Of a stretch of 64,000 nucleotides of DNA, positions 27,262 through 35,257 are shown one piece after another. The stretch comes from Hyphomicrobiaceae bacterium (GTDB lineage Bacteria; Pseudomonadota; Alphaproteobacteria; Rhizobiales; Devosiaceae). Position numbers and translations under genes: made by a program. The notes under the pieces were generated by a model, which did not search any database, was not told the origin of the DNA, and saw only the letters and a list, made by a program, of their open reading frames with translations. The first letter of the stretch is position 1; each line of letters begins with the position of its first letter. The stretch is taken from contig JACKJF010000004.1 in NCBI GenBank assembly GCA_020638095.1, positions 434,001 through 498,000 of the forward strand. The letters run 5' to 3'.

Positions 27262-27552
27262 ATGAGCGGGTGGGTCTACATCATGGCATCGCGACGGCAC
27301 GGAACGCTTTACATCGGCGTGACCAACAATCTCGTCCGCCGCGTGCACGAGCACCGCGAGGGCATGGTCGAGGGGTTCACCAAGCGCTACGGCGTCAAGC
27401 TGCTCGTTCAATTCGAGGAACACCCGACCATGCCCGCCGCGATCCAGAGAGAGAAGCAGCTCAAGGAGTGGAACCGCGCCTGGAAAATCCGGCTGATCGA
27501 AGAACAGAACCCAGACTGGCGCGATCTATGGGACGATATCTCAACACCGTGA
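27262..27552 (+). CDS. GIY-YIG endonuclease (COG2827/YhbQ-like) between REP repeats
   Basis: A 96-residue single-domain nuclease. The GIY-YIG signature appears as WVYIMAS...GTLYIGVT, followed by NLVRRVHEHREG with the catalytic Arg, EGFTKRYGV, and a REKQLKEWNRAWK helix with the conserved Glu, then NPDWRDLW. All family landmarks and the length are normal, so it should be active on DNA. It has no clear ribosome site. It lies between two homologous REP-bearing direct repeats (26851-27210 and 27564-27825). It should not be mistaken for UvrC or a homing endonuclease. Confidence 0.9.
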   Translation: MSGWVYIMASRRHGTLYIGVTNNLVRRVHEHREGMVEGFTKRYGVKLLVQFEEHPTMPAAIQREKQLKEWNRAWKIRLIEEQNPDWRDLWDDISTP

Positions 27553-27563
27553 CCTCCCACCTC

Positions 27564-27825
27564 GTCATTCCGGCGAAGGCCGGAATCCATTTAACAGGTC
27601 TACGCGCACGGACGACTGTTGGAACGCACTGCACCAGCCACGACGCACCGCACAAATCGCAAGGCATAATGGACCCCGGCCTTCGCCGGGGTGACGCGCC
27701 ATGGTGGGGAGCTTCGCCGGGGTCACGCCTGAGCGTGCAGGCTCTCGAGGTAGTCACAACCGCACGTGTGAAAACCTTCGTCGCAACGGAAAAAACCCTT
27801 CCCCACGTCACCCTCGGGCCAGCCG
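27564..27825 (+). repeat. REP-containing direct repeat, right copy (B)
   Basis: REP hairpin ATTCCGGC/GCCGGAAT at 27567-27586; after the same 91-base offset as in copy A comes a 39-base segment (27658-27696) that differs from the A copy at two positions. The similarity resumes to CGTCACC.TCGGGCCAGCCG at 27825. The orientation matches copy A, so the nuclease gene is bracketed by direct repeats. The rest of the gap to 27964 shows nothing further. Confidence 0.8.
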
Positions 27826-27964
27826 CCTGCCCCAGCCCAACCCGCTCCCCTCCGGTGCGGCCGTTTTGCCGTGCCTCAAGGCCAATTCCCGTTTGCTAGC
27901 GGTTGTTGTCGACCGCAAATCGTGAAAACCTCGCCGCTCCAGATCGAATTATCGGGCGCACAAA

Positions 27965-28336
27965 ATGAAACCGGCCACGACCAAGCATCGCATCTACACC
28001 ATGGCATTCGGCGGGGTTTATCCCGCCTATGTCGCCAAGGCCGAGCGCAAGGGCCGCAACAGGGCTGAGGTCGACGAGATCATCCGCTGGCTCACCGGTT
28101 TCAGCCAGGCCGAGCTTGAGGCGCACATTGCCGACCGCACCGACTTCGAGACCTTTTTCGCCGTCGCGCCACGCCTCAATCCGGCCCGTTCCGAAATCCG
28201 GGGCACCATCTGCGGCGTCCGGATCGAAGAGATCGAGGAAGAGACCATGCGAGAAATCCGCTATCTCGACAAACTCATCGACGAACTGGCCAAGGGCCGG
28301 CCGATGGAAAAGATTCTCCGCAAGGAACCGGCCTGA
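27965..28336 (+). CDS. DUF2200 domain-containing protein
   Basis: A 123-residue cytoplasmic protein matching DUF2200 over its full length: [20 protein letters not shown], the [11 protein letters not shown] helix, TDFETFF, NPARS...[10 protein letters not shown], and [17 protein letters not shown]. The function is unknown. It is followed four bases later by a DUF1801 gene, probably in one unit. Confidence 0.9.
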   Translation: MKPATTKHRIYTMAFGGVYPAYVAKAERKGRNRAEVDEIIRWLTGFSQAELEAHIADRTDFETFFAVAPRLNPARSEIRGTICGVRIEEIEEETMREIRYLDKLIDELAKGRPMEKILRKEPA

Positions 28337-28340
28337 TCAA

Positions 28341-28715
28341 ATGGCCTCCGTCGCCGCCTTCCTCGACGCGCTCGATCACCCGCGCAAGCCCGAGATCCTC
28401 GCGCTTTGCCAAATGATCCGCGCGGCCGCGCCGGACCTGACCGAGCAAGTCAAATGGAACGCACCGAGTTTTTGCGCCAACGGCGACGATCGCATTACCC
28501 TCCGCATCAATCCGCCGAAGGTGCTGCAGGTCGTCTTTCATCGCGGTGCGGCAAAGAAAGACCTGAACGGATTCAGCTTCACGGACCCCACGGGCTTCCT
28601 CAAATTCGCCGCGCCTGACCGCGCGATCCTGGCGATCGACAATGCCGACGACCTTGAGACCAAGCGCGATGCCGTGGCGACGCTCGTCCCGCTCTGGATC
28701 GAAGCGGCGGGCTAG
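28341..28715 (+). CDS. DUF1801 (YdhG-like) protein
   Basis: A 124-residue protein of the DUF1801 family, recognisable from the LCQMIRAAAPDLTEQVKWNAPSF region, RITLRINPPKVLQVVFHRGA and the FLKFAAPDRAI strand. The fold is thought to bind small ligands; no activity is established. The ATG at 28341 was chosen over a frame extension upstream. Its 3' end overlaps the convergent membrane-protein gene by four bases. Confidence 0.85.
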   Translation: MASVAAFLDALDHPRKPEILALCQMIRAAAPDLTEQVKWNAPSFCANGDDRITLRINPPKVLQVVFHRGAAKKDLNGFSFTDPTGFLKFAAPDRAILAIDNADDLETKRDAVATLVPLWIEAAG

Positions 28716-29392
28716 CGCCTCAGCATCAGCCAGCCGAGCGCCGCGGCCCAGACGAGGGTCAAAAGCGACGCGAGGAAGATCAACGGGCTGAGGGCATTCA
28801 GAACCAGCGGTCCGAACACGGCGAGAATTCCGGCGCCGCCGCCCGCAATGCCAAGCCAGGCATAGGCTGCGCGGAAATGCGGCCCCCGCATGCCGAGCCC
28901 CGCCGCCAGCATGCCAACCGAAAGGGTCAGCGTGTTGGCCACGAACACATAGAGCGAGTCGGCGATCGTCGCCGGATAGATGGCGGCGGTGCTCGCGGTA
29001 ACCGGATCGGCATCACCGGCCAGCGTGATCAGCGCCGCATAGTTCGGCCAGGTGATGGCGAGATCGAGCACCGCAAAAAGCGCTGTCGCGCCCGCCGCGA
29101 TGGTTGCCAGCGTCGGCCGGTGCGGCCTGATCAGACGATGAAGCGCCGCCGCGAAGAGGAGGAAAAGCAAATCGGTCGCAACCGAGAGCCAGAGAATGGC
29201 CCACCATTGGGCGTCGTGTCCGCCAATCGCTGCAAGCCACGCGGCGGCCCCCCTCGGGCGGACACCAATCGGAATGTAGAGCGCAATGATTGCGACATAG
29301 CCGAGCCCGATCGCGATGCCGCTCGCTCCGCCAAGCCGCATCAGGCTCCCGCCACCTTCGGCCGCCATTTTCCGCGCCATGTTCTCCCCCAC
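28712..29392 (-). CDS. multi-pass membrane protein (DUF4386-like)
   Basis: A 226-residue integral membrane protein with about six or seven hydrophobic helices and short loops, resembling DUF4386-type proteins of unknown function. No catalytic motif is visible. The ATG at 29392 and the Met at residue 5 (MARKM) are both possible starts. Confidence 0.7.
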   Translation of the reverse strand: MGENMARKMAAEGGGSLMRLGGASGIAIGLGYVAIIALYIPIGVRPRGAAAWLAAIGGHDAQWWAILWLSVATDLLFLLFAAALHRLIRPHRPTLATIAAGATALFAVLDLAITWPNYAALITLAGDADPVTASTAAIYPATIADSLYVFVANTLTLSVGMLAAGLGMRGPHFRAAYAWLGIAGGGAGILAVFGPLVLNALSPLIFLASLLTLVWAAALGWLMLRR

Positions 29393-29454
29393 CCCGGTAT
29401 CGGCACCATGCTAGCGCCGCCGGCGGCGGAAATCACATCACGAATTGAAAGGCA

Positions 29455-29697
29455 TCAATCGATCGCCGGCTCACCCGAAAGCCCGCAATAGCCGTGTTGC
29501 GGGTCGTCCGCGCTGTCGCCGCCATGCGAAAACCTGAGGTGGAACGAACGCCAGGCCATGCATTCACCGGCCACGCAAAGATAGGCCGCATCGTTGTGGC
29601 TGACACCGCCAGTGATCGTGTTGTGCAGCCGGTTGTTGCCCTCGACGCGCACATGCGGACACCATTTTTTGCGCGCTTCTGTTTCGCTGATCAGCAT
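29455..29697 (-). CDS. small conserved Cys protein (KWCPH...CMAW...GYCG type)
   Basis: An 80-residue protein starting MLISETEARKKWCPHVRV. It has Cys in KWCPH, in YLCVAGECMAWRS and in HGYCGL, an arrangement I recall from short proteins in phage and proteobacterial genomes, probably binding a metal. The function is unknown. The ATG at 29697 fits the family start; the upstream start at 29721 is less likely. Confidence 0.75.
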   Translation of the reverse strand: MLISETEARKKWCPHVRVEGNNRLHNTITGGVSHNDAAYLCVAGECMAWRSFHLRFSHGGDSADDPQHGYCGLSGEPAID

Positions 29698-29764
29698 CGT
29701 TTGCCCCCGGCCCCTATCCACTCGAGAGATTAACGCGCCATGGTTGAAATTGACTGAACGCCGA

Positions 29765-30121
29765 TCAGTCCTGCTTGCGTGCTTTCGCCCGCCGTCTGGC
29801 CCGGAGGAAGGTTTCGATCCGCGTCACCGCCCGCGTCACCGGCCCGCGCAGAAGATTGAGATCGACGGCAAGAAACAAAAGTCCGAGCGGCAGCATCCAG
29901 ATGCCGAGCACGGGCAGGAAGCTGAAAATGCCGCCAATCACCAGAAGAATGCCCAAAGGCACCCGGATCAGGCGCGCCGCCGGCTGCCTGAGAAATTTCA
30001 GCGTCCGCGCCAGCCAATCGGGAATGGCGCGTTCGATCCGGTCGAACTGGCGCTCAAGCCGCCGATTGATCTTCTCGTCGCGCTGCGGGTTCTGGGTCAC
30101 GGGCCCAAGTCCTTGTGGCAC
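29765..30121 (-). CDS. small membrane protein
   Basis: A 118-residue protein with two adjacent hydrophobic helices (about 50-90; RVPLGILLVIGGIFSFLPV then WMLPLGLLFLAVDL) between basic ends. Similar short proteins are common in Rhizobiales and have no known role. The N-terminal charged region (about 1-45) is likely cytoplasmic and helical. Confidence 0.75.
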   Translation of the reverse strand: MPQGLGPVTQNPQRDEKINRRLERQFDRIERAIPDWLARTLKFLRQPAARLIRVPLGILLVIGGIFSFLPVLGIWMLPLGLLFLAVDLNLLRGPVTRAVTRIETFLRARRRAKARKQD

Positions 30122-30308
30122 TCAGGCCCTGTCTATTGAAGTTCGCCGGGAATGGAAACGCTTTTGCCCGGCGCCTCGCAGAAACGCGTCTTGCCATGGC
30201 TGGGGTGCGTTGTATTATCGTTCATTCACCTTCCCGGCCGCATCGCCCCTGCCATCTATGCACGGCGTGTTTGCGCGTCACCTTCACGAAACAGGATCGG
30301 AGACGGAC

Positions 30309-31304
30309 ATGCAGTACCGCCGTTTGGGCAAGGCTGGCCTCAAGGTCAGCGAATTTTCTTTTGGGGCCTGGGTTACGTTCGGCAAGCAGGTCGACGTCGA
30401 CGCCGCGGCGAAGCTCATTGGCACCGCCTATGACAAGGGCGTCAATTTTTTCGACAATGCCGAAGGCTACGAATCGGGCATGGCCGAACAGGTCATGGGC
30501 GACGCGATCAAAAAGCTCGGCCTCAGGCGCGACACCTACGCCGTTTCCACCAAGGTTTTCTGGGGCGGCCCCGGTCCGCTCAACCGCGGCCTCAACCGCA
30601 AGCATATCTTCGATGCCTGCCACGCTGGCATGAAGCGGCTCGGCGTCGACTATCTCGACCTCTATTTCTGCCACCGGCCCGATCTCGATACGCCGATCGA
30701 GGAAACCGTGCGGGCCATGAGCGACCTCGTCGCCCATGGCAAGGTCATGTATTGGGGCACATCCGAATGGACAGCGCAGCAACTGACCGAGGCCTATTCC
30801 GTTGCCCGGCAATACAATCTCGCCCCACCGACCATGGAGCAGCCGCAATACAACCTCTTTGAGCGGCAGAAGGTCGAATCCGATTACGTTCCGCTCTATG
30901 ACCTTATGGGGCTCGGCACGACAATCTGGTCACCGCTTGCCTCCGGCCTGCTGACCGGCAAGTACAATGACGGCATTCCCGCCGACAGCCGCTACAACCT
31001 GCCCGGCTACGAGTGGCTGAAAGACGGCTGGGGCACCGAGCGCATCCAGCAGCGGATCGAAAAGGTCCGGAAACTCGCCACCCTCGCCAGCGAGATTGGC
31101 ATGCCGATCCACCACCTCGCTCTTCTGTGGTGCATTGCCAATCCGCGCGTCAGCACCGTCATTCTCGGTGCATCGCGGCACGAACAACTGGTCGACAATC
31201 TCGGCGCCCTCGGCGTGCGGGACCGGATGACCCCCGAAGTGCTCGCGCAAATCGAACAGATTGCCGACAATCGTCCCAAACCGCCCCAGCGCTACGACGA
31301 TTGA
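30309..31304 (+). CDS. aldo/keto reductase, potassium-channel beta-subunit-like
   Basis: A 331-residue NADPH-dependent reductase with the AKR tetrad Asp49, Tyr54, Lys82 and His122 (FFDNAEGY, STKVF, FCHRPD). The sequence is closest in style to the AKR6/Kv-beta group (MEQPQYNLFER, WSPLASGLLTGKYNDG, VILGASR). The substrate is unknown, probably a range of aldehydes. The ATG at 30309 has GGAGAC upstream. It stands alone between convergent and same-strand neighbours. Confidence 0.93.
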   Translation: MQYRRLGKAGLKVSEFSFGAWVTFGKQVDVDAAAKLIGTAYDKGVNFFDNAEGYESGMAEQVMGDAIKKLGLRRDTYAVSTKVFWGGPGPLNRGLNRKHIFDACHAGMKRLGVDYLDLYFCHRPDLDTPIEETVRAMSDLVAHGKVMYWGTSEWTAQQLTEAYSVARQYNLAPPTMEQPQYNLFERQKVESDYVPLYDLMGLGTTIWSPLASGLLTGKYNDGIPADSRYNLPGYEWLKDGWGTERIQQRIEKVRKLATLASEIGMPIHHLALLWCIANPRVSTVILGASRHEQLVDNLGALGVRDRMTPEVLAQIEQIADNRPKPPQRYDD

Positions 31305-31390
31305 TCGATTGCGCCCGATCAATCCTGCCGCAATCTTGCCGCGCTAGTCTGCCAGTCGAACCGAGTTGGGCTCGCAGTCAGGTTGGCGGC

Positions 31391-31927
31391 ATGAGGGGAC
31401 TGGTGCATGCGCACCGTTTGGCGGCTTTGGCCACCGCAGCTTTGCTGCTGGCGGGGTGCTCGGGGATTCCGGGCGTTCCGGGCACGCGCTTCACCTCAAT
31501 CGTTCCCGTCGATCCCTTCTCGTCCGCCCTCAATGACGACACCGCCGGGTCGTCCCGCTATTCGGGTTCCGAAAAGGAATGCCTGATGCGCGCCATGTAC
31601 TTCGAGTCGAATCGCTCGAGCGAAGAAGGCATGTTCGCGGTCGGCACGGTGGTCATGAACCGCGTGGCCGACCCGCGTTTCCCCGACACGATTTGCGGCG
31701 TTGTCGGGCAACCGCACCAATTTGCGCCGGGAATTCTCTCGAGCGCAATGACCGAAGAATCATCGAAGGCGCTGGCAAGCCGCGTCGCCGACCGCATTCT
31801 TGGCGGCGCCCGCCACCCGGGCGTGCGCACTGCCAAGTATTTCCATCAGGCCGGATTGCGGTTCCCCTACGGCAACATGCACTACGTGCTCGAAGCCGGC
31901 GGGAATGAATTCTACATCAAGACCTGA
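31391..31927 (+). CDS. SleB-type cell wall hydrolase lipoprotein
   Basis: A 178-residue lipoprotein: an N-terminal signal ends in the lipobox LLAGC, so Cys25 would be lipidated. The Hydrolase_2 (PF07486) domain follows, with CLMRAMYFESN (catalytic Glu) and AVGTVVMNRV...FPDTICGVV. Related enzymes are lytic glycan hydrolases first known from spore germination; here the role is probably wall remodelling at the outer membrane. Confidence 0.88.
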   Translation: MRGLVHAHRLAALATAALLLAGCSGIPGVPGTRFTSIVPVDPFSSALNDDTAGSSRYSGSEKECLMRAMYFESNRSSEEGMFAVGTVVMNRVADPRFPDTICGVVGQPHQFAPGILSSAMTEESSKALASRVADRILGGARHPGVRTAKYFHQAGLRFPYGNMHYVLEAGGNEFYIKT

Positions 31928-31935
31928 CCAGCAGA

Positions 31936-32286
31936 TCAGGCCGCGTCGGAATCCGGCTTGTTCTCGTCGTCGCTGTCGGCGTCACGCACGACCTCGAGCT
32001 TCACTTTGGCCAGAACGCCGGCCAACGCGCCTGGAATGGCGAGCCACGGAGCGCCAAGAACGAACACGCCACCGATAACCGCACCTGCCGTGAGCGGAAC
32101 TTCCAGCACAACATCGTCGTTAGCCGAACGCACGCGCAGCTTGCGCACATTGCCTTCCGAAATCAGGCGTGTAACCTCGTCAACGAGGTGCCGGCCCGCG
32201 ATTTCGACTTCTTCGGTAAATGACTTCCAATGGTCGCGATTCTTGTGTTCGCCGCCATCTTTGCCAAATTCGTTCTGATCGGACAT
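31936..32286 (-). CDS. DUF4342 domain-containing protein
   Basis: A 116-residue protein with the DUF4342 core: SFTEEVEIAGRHLVDEVTRL, EGNVRKLRVRS, VVLEVPLTAG and a hydrophobic Ala/Gly-rich stretch that may touch the membrane, then an acidic tail. The function is unknown. The ATG at 32286 was chosen because upstream residues to 32355 have no family match. Confidence 0.85.
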   Translation of the reverse strand: MSDQNEFGKDGGEHKNRDHWKSFTEEVEIAGRHLVDEVTRLISEGNVRKLRVRSANDDVVLEVPLTAGAVIGGVFVLGAPWLAIPGALAGVLAKVKLEVVRDADSDDENKPDSDAA

Positions 32287-32360
32287 CTTCAGTCTCCCTG
32301 TTGCGGCCGGTCGGAAAACCCGAAACGGCCCCTTCGCTCCATCAAGTGGGGACAAGACAA

Positions 32361-32720
32361 ATGCGATACAAGACCGGCGACCTGATCAATTATTTTGCCC
32401 GGGGATTCGCCATAGCGGGCATTGGCTTTATCTCCATATTTTCGCTCGATGTTTTCACCGAATACCCGTTCGGTCCCGAAGTGTTTCTCGCCTGGTTCAT
32501 GCACATGATCCCAAGCTTCATTCTCATGGTGGCCCTTTGGGTTGCCTGGGGCTCGCCGCTCTGGGGCGGATTGGGATTCGTCGTGCTCGGCCTGCTGCCA
32601 GGCACGCTCCTGTCGCAGAACGAAGACTGGGTCAACTTTCTGCTCGGCGCACCTTTTCTGGTGTGCGGCGCTCTCTTCATCAGCGTCTACGTCATCGAGC
32701 GGTTCAACGCGCCACAATGA
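32361..32720 (+). CDS. four-helix membrane protein (DUF7670-like)
   Basis: A 119-residue membrane protein with about four helices (FAIAGIGFISIFSLDVF, FMHMIPSFILMVALWVAW, GGLGFVVLGLLPGTL, GAPFLVCGALFISVYVI). The pattern resembles the DUF7670 family; the role is unknown. Its last 17 bases overlap the end of the convergent helicase gene. Confidence 0.7.
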   Translation: MRYKTGDLINYFARGFAIAGIGFISIFSLDVFTEYPFGPEVFLAWFMHMIPSFILMVALWVAWGSPLWGGLGFVVLGLLPGTLLSQNEDWVNFLLGAPFLVCGALFISVYVIERFNAPQ

Positions 32721-33792
32721 TCCGCTCTGCCGCTCGGGTCAGACCGGTATAGAGCCAGCGCGCCGCGTCGTCGCGAAAGACAAAACTCTCGTCAAAGAGA
32801 AAGACACTGTCCCATTGCGAGCCCTGCGATTTGTGCACCGTCAGGCAATAGCCATAGGTGAATTCGTCCAGGCCTCGCCGTTCGGCCCAGCTAAGGCTTT
32901 CCTCTTCGCCCGAAAAGAAGGCCTTGTGCGTCAGAATGTCTGCGGGACGCGCCGTCTCTTCGGAAAGGACTTCCATTTCGATCCGGCCCTTGGTCTTTTT
33001 CTTGACGTGGCTGACGAGCCAGATCTGGCCGTTGAGCAGCCGCTTGGCCGGATTGTTGCGAAGGCACACCAGCTTCTCGCCGATTTCCGGCAGAGCCTTT
33101 GTATAGCCCTTGAGCTCACGGAGCCTGTCATTGTAGGTCACGCGCGTTCGGTTGCGGCCCACCAGAACCTGGTCGGCGTCAAGCACCTCGGTCTGGTCGA
33201 CTTCCTTGCGGCCAATAACCTTGCTCTCACCATATTGGCCATAATCCAGCCTCCCGCCCTCGCGCACCGTCCGGCTCATCGCGATAATGGGATTGTCGGC
33301 CGCCTGCCGATGAATTTCAGTCAGCATGATGTCGGGATCCTGATCGGTGAAGTAGCCCGCACCCTGGACCGGCGGAAGCTGGAACGGATCCCCGAGCACC
33401 AGAACCTTGGTTCCGAAGGACAGGAGATCCTTGCCCAGCGGCTCATCGACCATCGAGACTTCATCGATGACGATCAGGTCAGCATCCGCTGCGGGAGATT
33501 CCGGATCGAGCGCGAATTTCGGCACGCCCTCCGCGTCCGAAACGAGAGTGTAGATCAGGGAATGGATCGTACCGGCGCCCTTGCAGCCGCGCCGCCGCAT
33601 CACCGAGGCCGCCTTGCCGGTAAACGCAGCATACCGGACCGATTCAAGATCGCCCGCCAGATGCCGCGCCAGCGTCGACTTGCCAGTCCCAGCCCAGCCG
33701 AAAAGCCGGAAAACCTGAGGCCCGTTCCTGTCATTCAGCCACGCGGACACGGCCCTTAGCGCTGCGTCCTGTTGGCCCGTCCATTGAACCAT
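32704..33792 (-). CDS. RecD/Dda-like SF1B DNA helicase
   Basis: A 362-residue ATPase. Walker A is GWAGTGKST (about 32-40), Walker B is IVIDEVSMVD, motif III is DPFQLPPVQG, and motifs V/VI are YCLTVHKSQGSQWD and YTGLTRAAERI. The layout is that of compact RecD2/Dda-type 5'-3' helicases with the UvrD_C_2 tail and no RecBC partners nearby. It probably acts in repair or fork processing. The ATG at 33792 (MVQWTGQQ) fits homologues; a GTG at 33831 is the alternative. Confidence 0.88.
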   Translation of the reverse strand: MVQWTGQQDAALRAVSAWLNDRNGPQVFRLFGWAGTGKSTLARHLAGDLESVRYAAFTGKAASVMRRRGCKGAGTIHSLIYTLVSDAEGVPKFALDPESPAADADLIVIDEVSMVDEPLGKDLLSFGTKVLVLGDPFQLPPVQGAGYFTDQDPDIMLTEIHRQAADNPIIAMSRTVREGGRLDYGQYGESKVIGRKEVDQTEVLDADQVLVGRNRTRVTYNDRLRELKGYTKALPEIGEKLVCLRNNPAKRLLNGQIWLVSHVKKKTKGRIEMEVLSEETARPADILTHKAFFSGEEESLSWAERRGLDEFTYGYCLTVHKSQGSQWDSVFLFDESFVFRDDAARWLYTGLTRAAERIIVAR

Positions 33793-33860
33793 GATCTCTG
33801 GCGTTCGCCCGCCATCTCCTGTTAATCTCACCCCTTATGGCACGAAGGAGGCCAAATGCC

Positions 33861-34502
33861 ATGCCCGCATTTCCCCTGAAATCCCGCTCGGCAGCGATCG
33901 TCTGGGCCATGTTTGTTGTGGCAGGGTCTTCCAGTGGCGCCCTCGCCCAGTTTGAAAACGCCGACCGGCAGGTTCAGGACGTTTTTGCCATTGCCTACAA
34001 GGACATATGCACGAGCCTCGACCCTTCCGACATGCTCGATCCAACCCCGGAGATCTATGACTTCACCTTCAGCTACGACTTCGAACCGGACGTGAAGCGG
34101 CCGTACCGTCTCTATCGCTTCCACTGTTTCAACGGCGCCTACAACGCCATTCACGTCTACTACGGCGCGGACCAGTACGAAGAAGTTCATCAGGTCTTCT
34201 TCGCCGTGCCGAGTTTCGACGTGAAGTACGAAAACGACGATGACGAGAGCAAGAACTACAAGGTCACGGTCAATGGCTTCACCGCGTACGATCAGCTGGT
34301 CAATTCCGAAGTCGACCCGGCAACCCAGTCAATCCATGAATATTCGAAGTGGCGCGGCCTCGGCGACGCGTCGTCGGAGGGCCTCTGGGTCTTCGAACAG
34401 GGCAGGTTCGTCCTGAAATACTACGACATCGACCCATCCTATGACGGCGAATTCATACTTCACCGCATCTACGGCGAAGGCCAGCCGACAGCACGGCAAT
34501 AG
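33861..34502 (+). CDS. secreted protein of unknown function
   Basis: A 213-residue exported protein: the signal peptide ends near SSGALAQ and the mature part is rich in Tyr, Phe and Asp with a WVFEQGRFVLKYYDID element near the C-terminus. The start at 33861 is fixed by a perfect AAGGAGG at 33845-33851; an ATG at 33837 has none. I do not recognise the family. Confidence 0.8.
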   Translation: MPAFPLKSRSAAIVWAMFVVAGSSSGALAQFENADRQVQDVFAIAYKDICTSLDPSDMLDPTPEIYDFTFSYDFEPDVKRPYRLYRFHCFNGAYNAIHVYYGADQYEEVHQVFFAVPSFDVKYENDDDESKNYKVTVNGFTAYDQLVNSEVDPATQSIHEYSKWRGLGDASSEGLWVFEQGRFVLKYYDIDPSYDGEFILHRIYGEGQPTARQ

Positions 34503-34511
34503 GGGATCAGA

Positions 34512-34934
34512 GTGGCTGAAAACAAGACCAAGCCAACCGCTCAAAGCGTCGACGACCACATTGCCGCGATCGACCCCAAATTGCAGGCGGACGCACGCGA
34601 ATTGCGCGCCCTCTGCGAATCGGTCGCCGGCGAACCGGCAAAAATGTGGGGACCGTCGATCATCGGTGCAGGCCAATATCACTACAAATATGAGTCCGGC
34701 CGCGAGGGCGACATGCCCGAAGTCGGCTTTGCGGCGCGATCCGGCAAATTTGCCCTCTACATTATGGGTGAGATAGCCGACCGCCAGGACTTTCTGGACC
34801 GGCTCGGAAAGCATTCGAGCGGCAAGGGCTGCCTCTACGTCAAGCGGCTCGACGATATCGACCGGACAGTCCTGCGCCAGCTGATGATGAAATGCATTGC
34901 CGCACTTCGCGCCAAATACGGCGGCGAAAAATAA
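34512..34934 (+). CDS. DUF1801 (YdhG-like) protein
   Basis: A 140-residue DUF1801 protein beginning with GTG (AGGGGATC upstream). Family landmarks are the ALCESVAGEPAKMWGPSIIG segment, HYKYESGREGDMPEVGFAARSGKFALYI and GKGCLYVKRLDD. It is the second DUF1801 gene of the window and is longer than the one at 28341, with little similarity between the two. A strong hairpin follows directly. Confidence 0.85.
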   Translation: MAENKTKPTAQSVDDHIAAIDPKLQADARELRALCESVAGEPAKMWGPSIIGAGQYHYKYESGREGDMPEVGFAARSGKFALYIMGEIADRQDFLDRLGKHSSGKGCLYVKRLDDIDRTVLRQLMMKCIAALRAKYGGEK

Positions 34935-34969
34935 GAGCCGCAGTTTCCCTTGGGGAAAATCTGCGGCTC
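34935..34969 (+). terminator. strong hairpin after the DUF1801 gene
   Basis: GAGCCGCAG (34935-34943) pairs with CTGCGGCTC (34961-34969), and inside it TTTCCC pairs with GGGAAA, giving about 15 pairs right after the TAA. No T-run follows, so it may end or protect the mRNA. Confidence 0.55.
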
Positions 34970-35117
34970 CTAGGAGGCGGCCATCTGTTGAGGCGTTTGG
35001 GGGACTTGGCCGCCTTTTCACTCACTCATGCATGGGACGAATGCTTCGGTGAGGACGCCTTTGATATGGATCGCGATTGTGTCCAAAAAAGACACTCTCA
35101 CCAAAGTGTGATAAACA

Positions 35118-35131
35118 TGAACTATCGTTCA
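35118..35131. promoter_or_regulatory. possible TetR-type operator before amn
   Basis: TGAAC-TATC-GTTCA, a dyad of the type bound by TetR-family regulators, in the 323-base gap before amn. The gap also has a short GTGTC/GACAC hairpin and otherwise nothing recognised. No regulator gene lies nearby. Confidence 0.3.
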
Positions 35132-35257
35132 GATTGAGGTATTTGGCGCGGACTGGCAAACGCCCCCGATGCGTCGCGGCGATGCCCGAGTTTCACTACC
35201 GAACGTCCAGGAATTGCGAGTGGCGCACGATCCCCGAAGGCGCCCGAGGAGACCCAG

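Noticed and set aside
26851..27825. CRISPR array
   Set aside because: The repeats are REP hairpins in two long homologous blocks of unequal length with no regular spacers and no cas genes.
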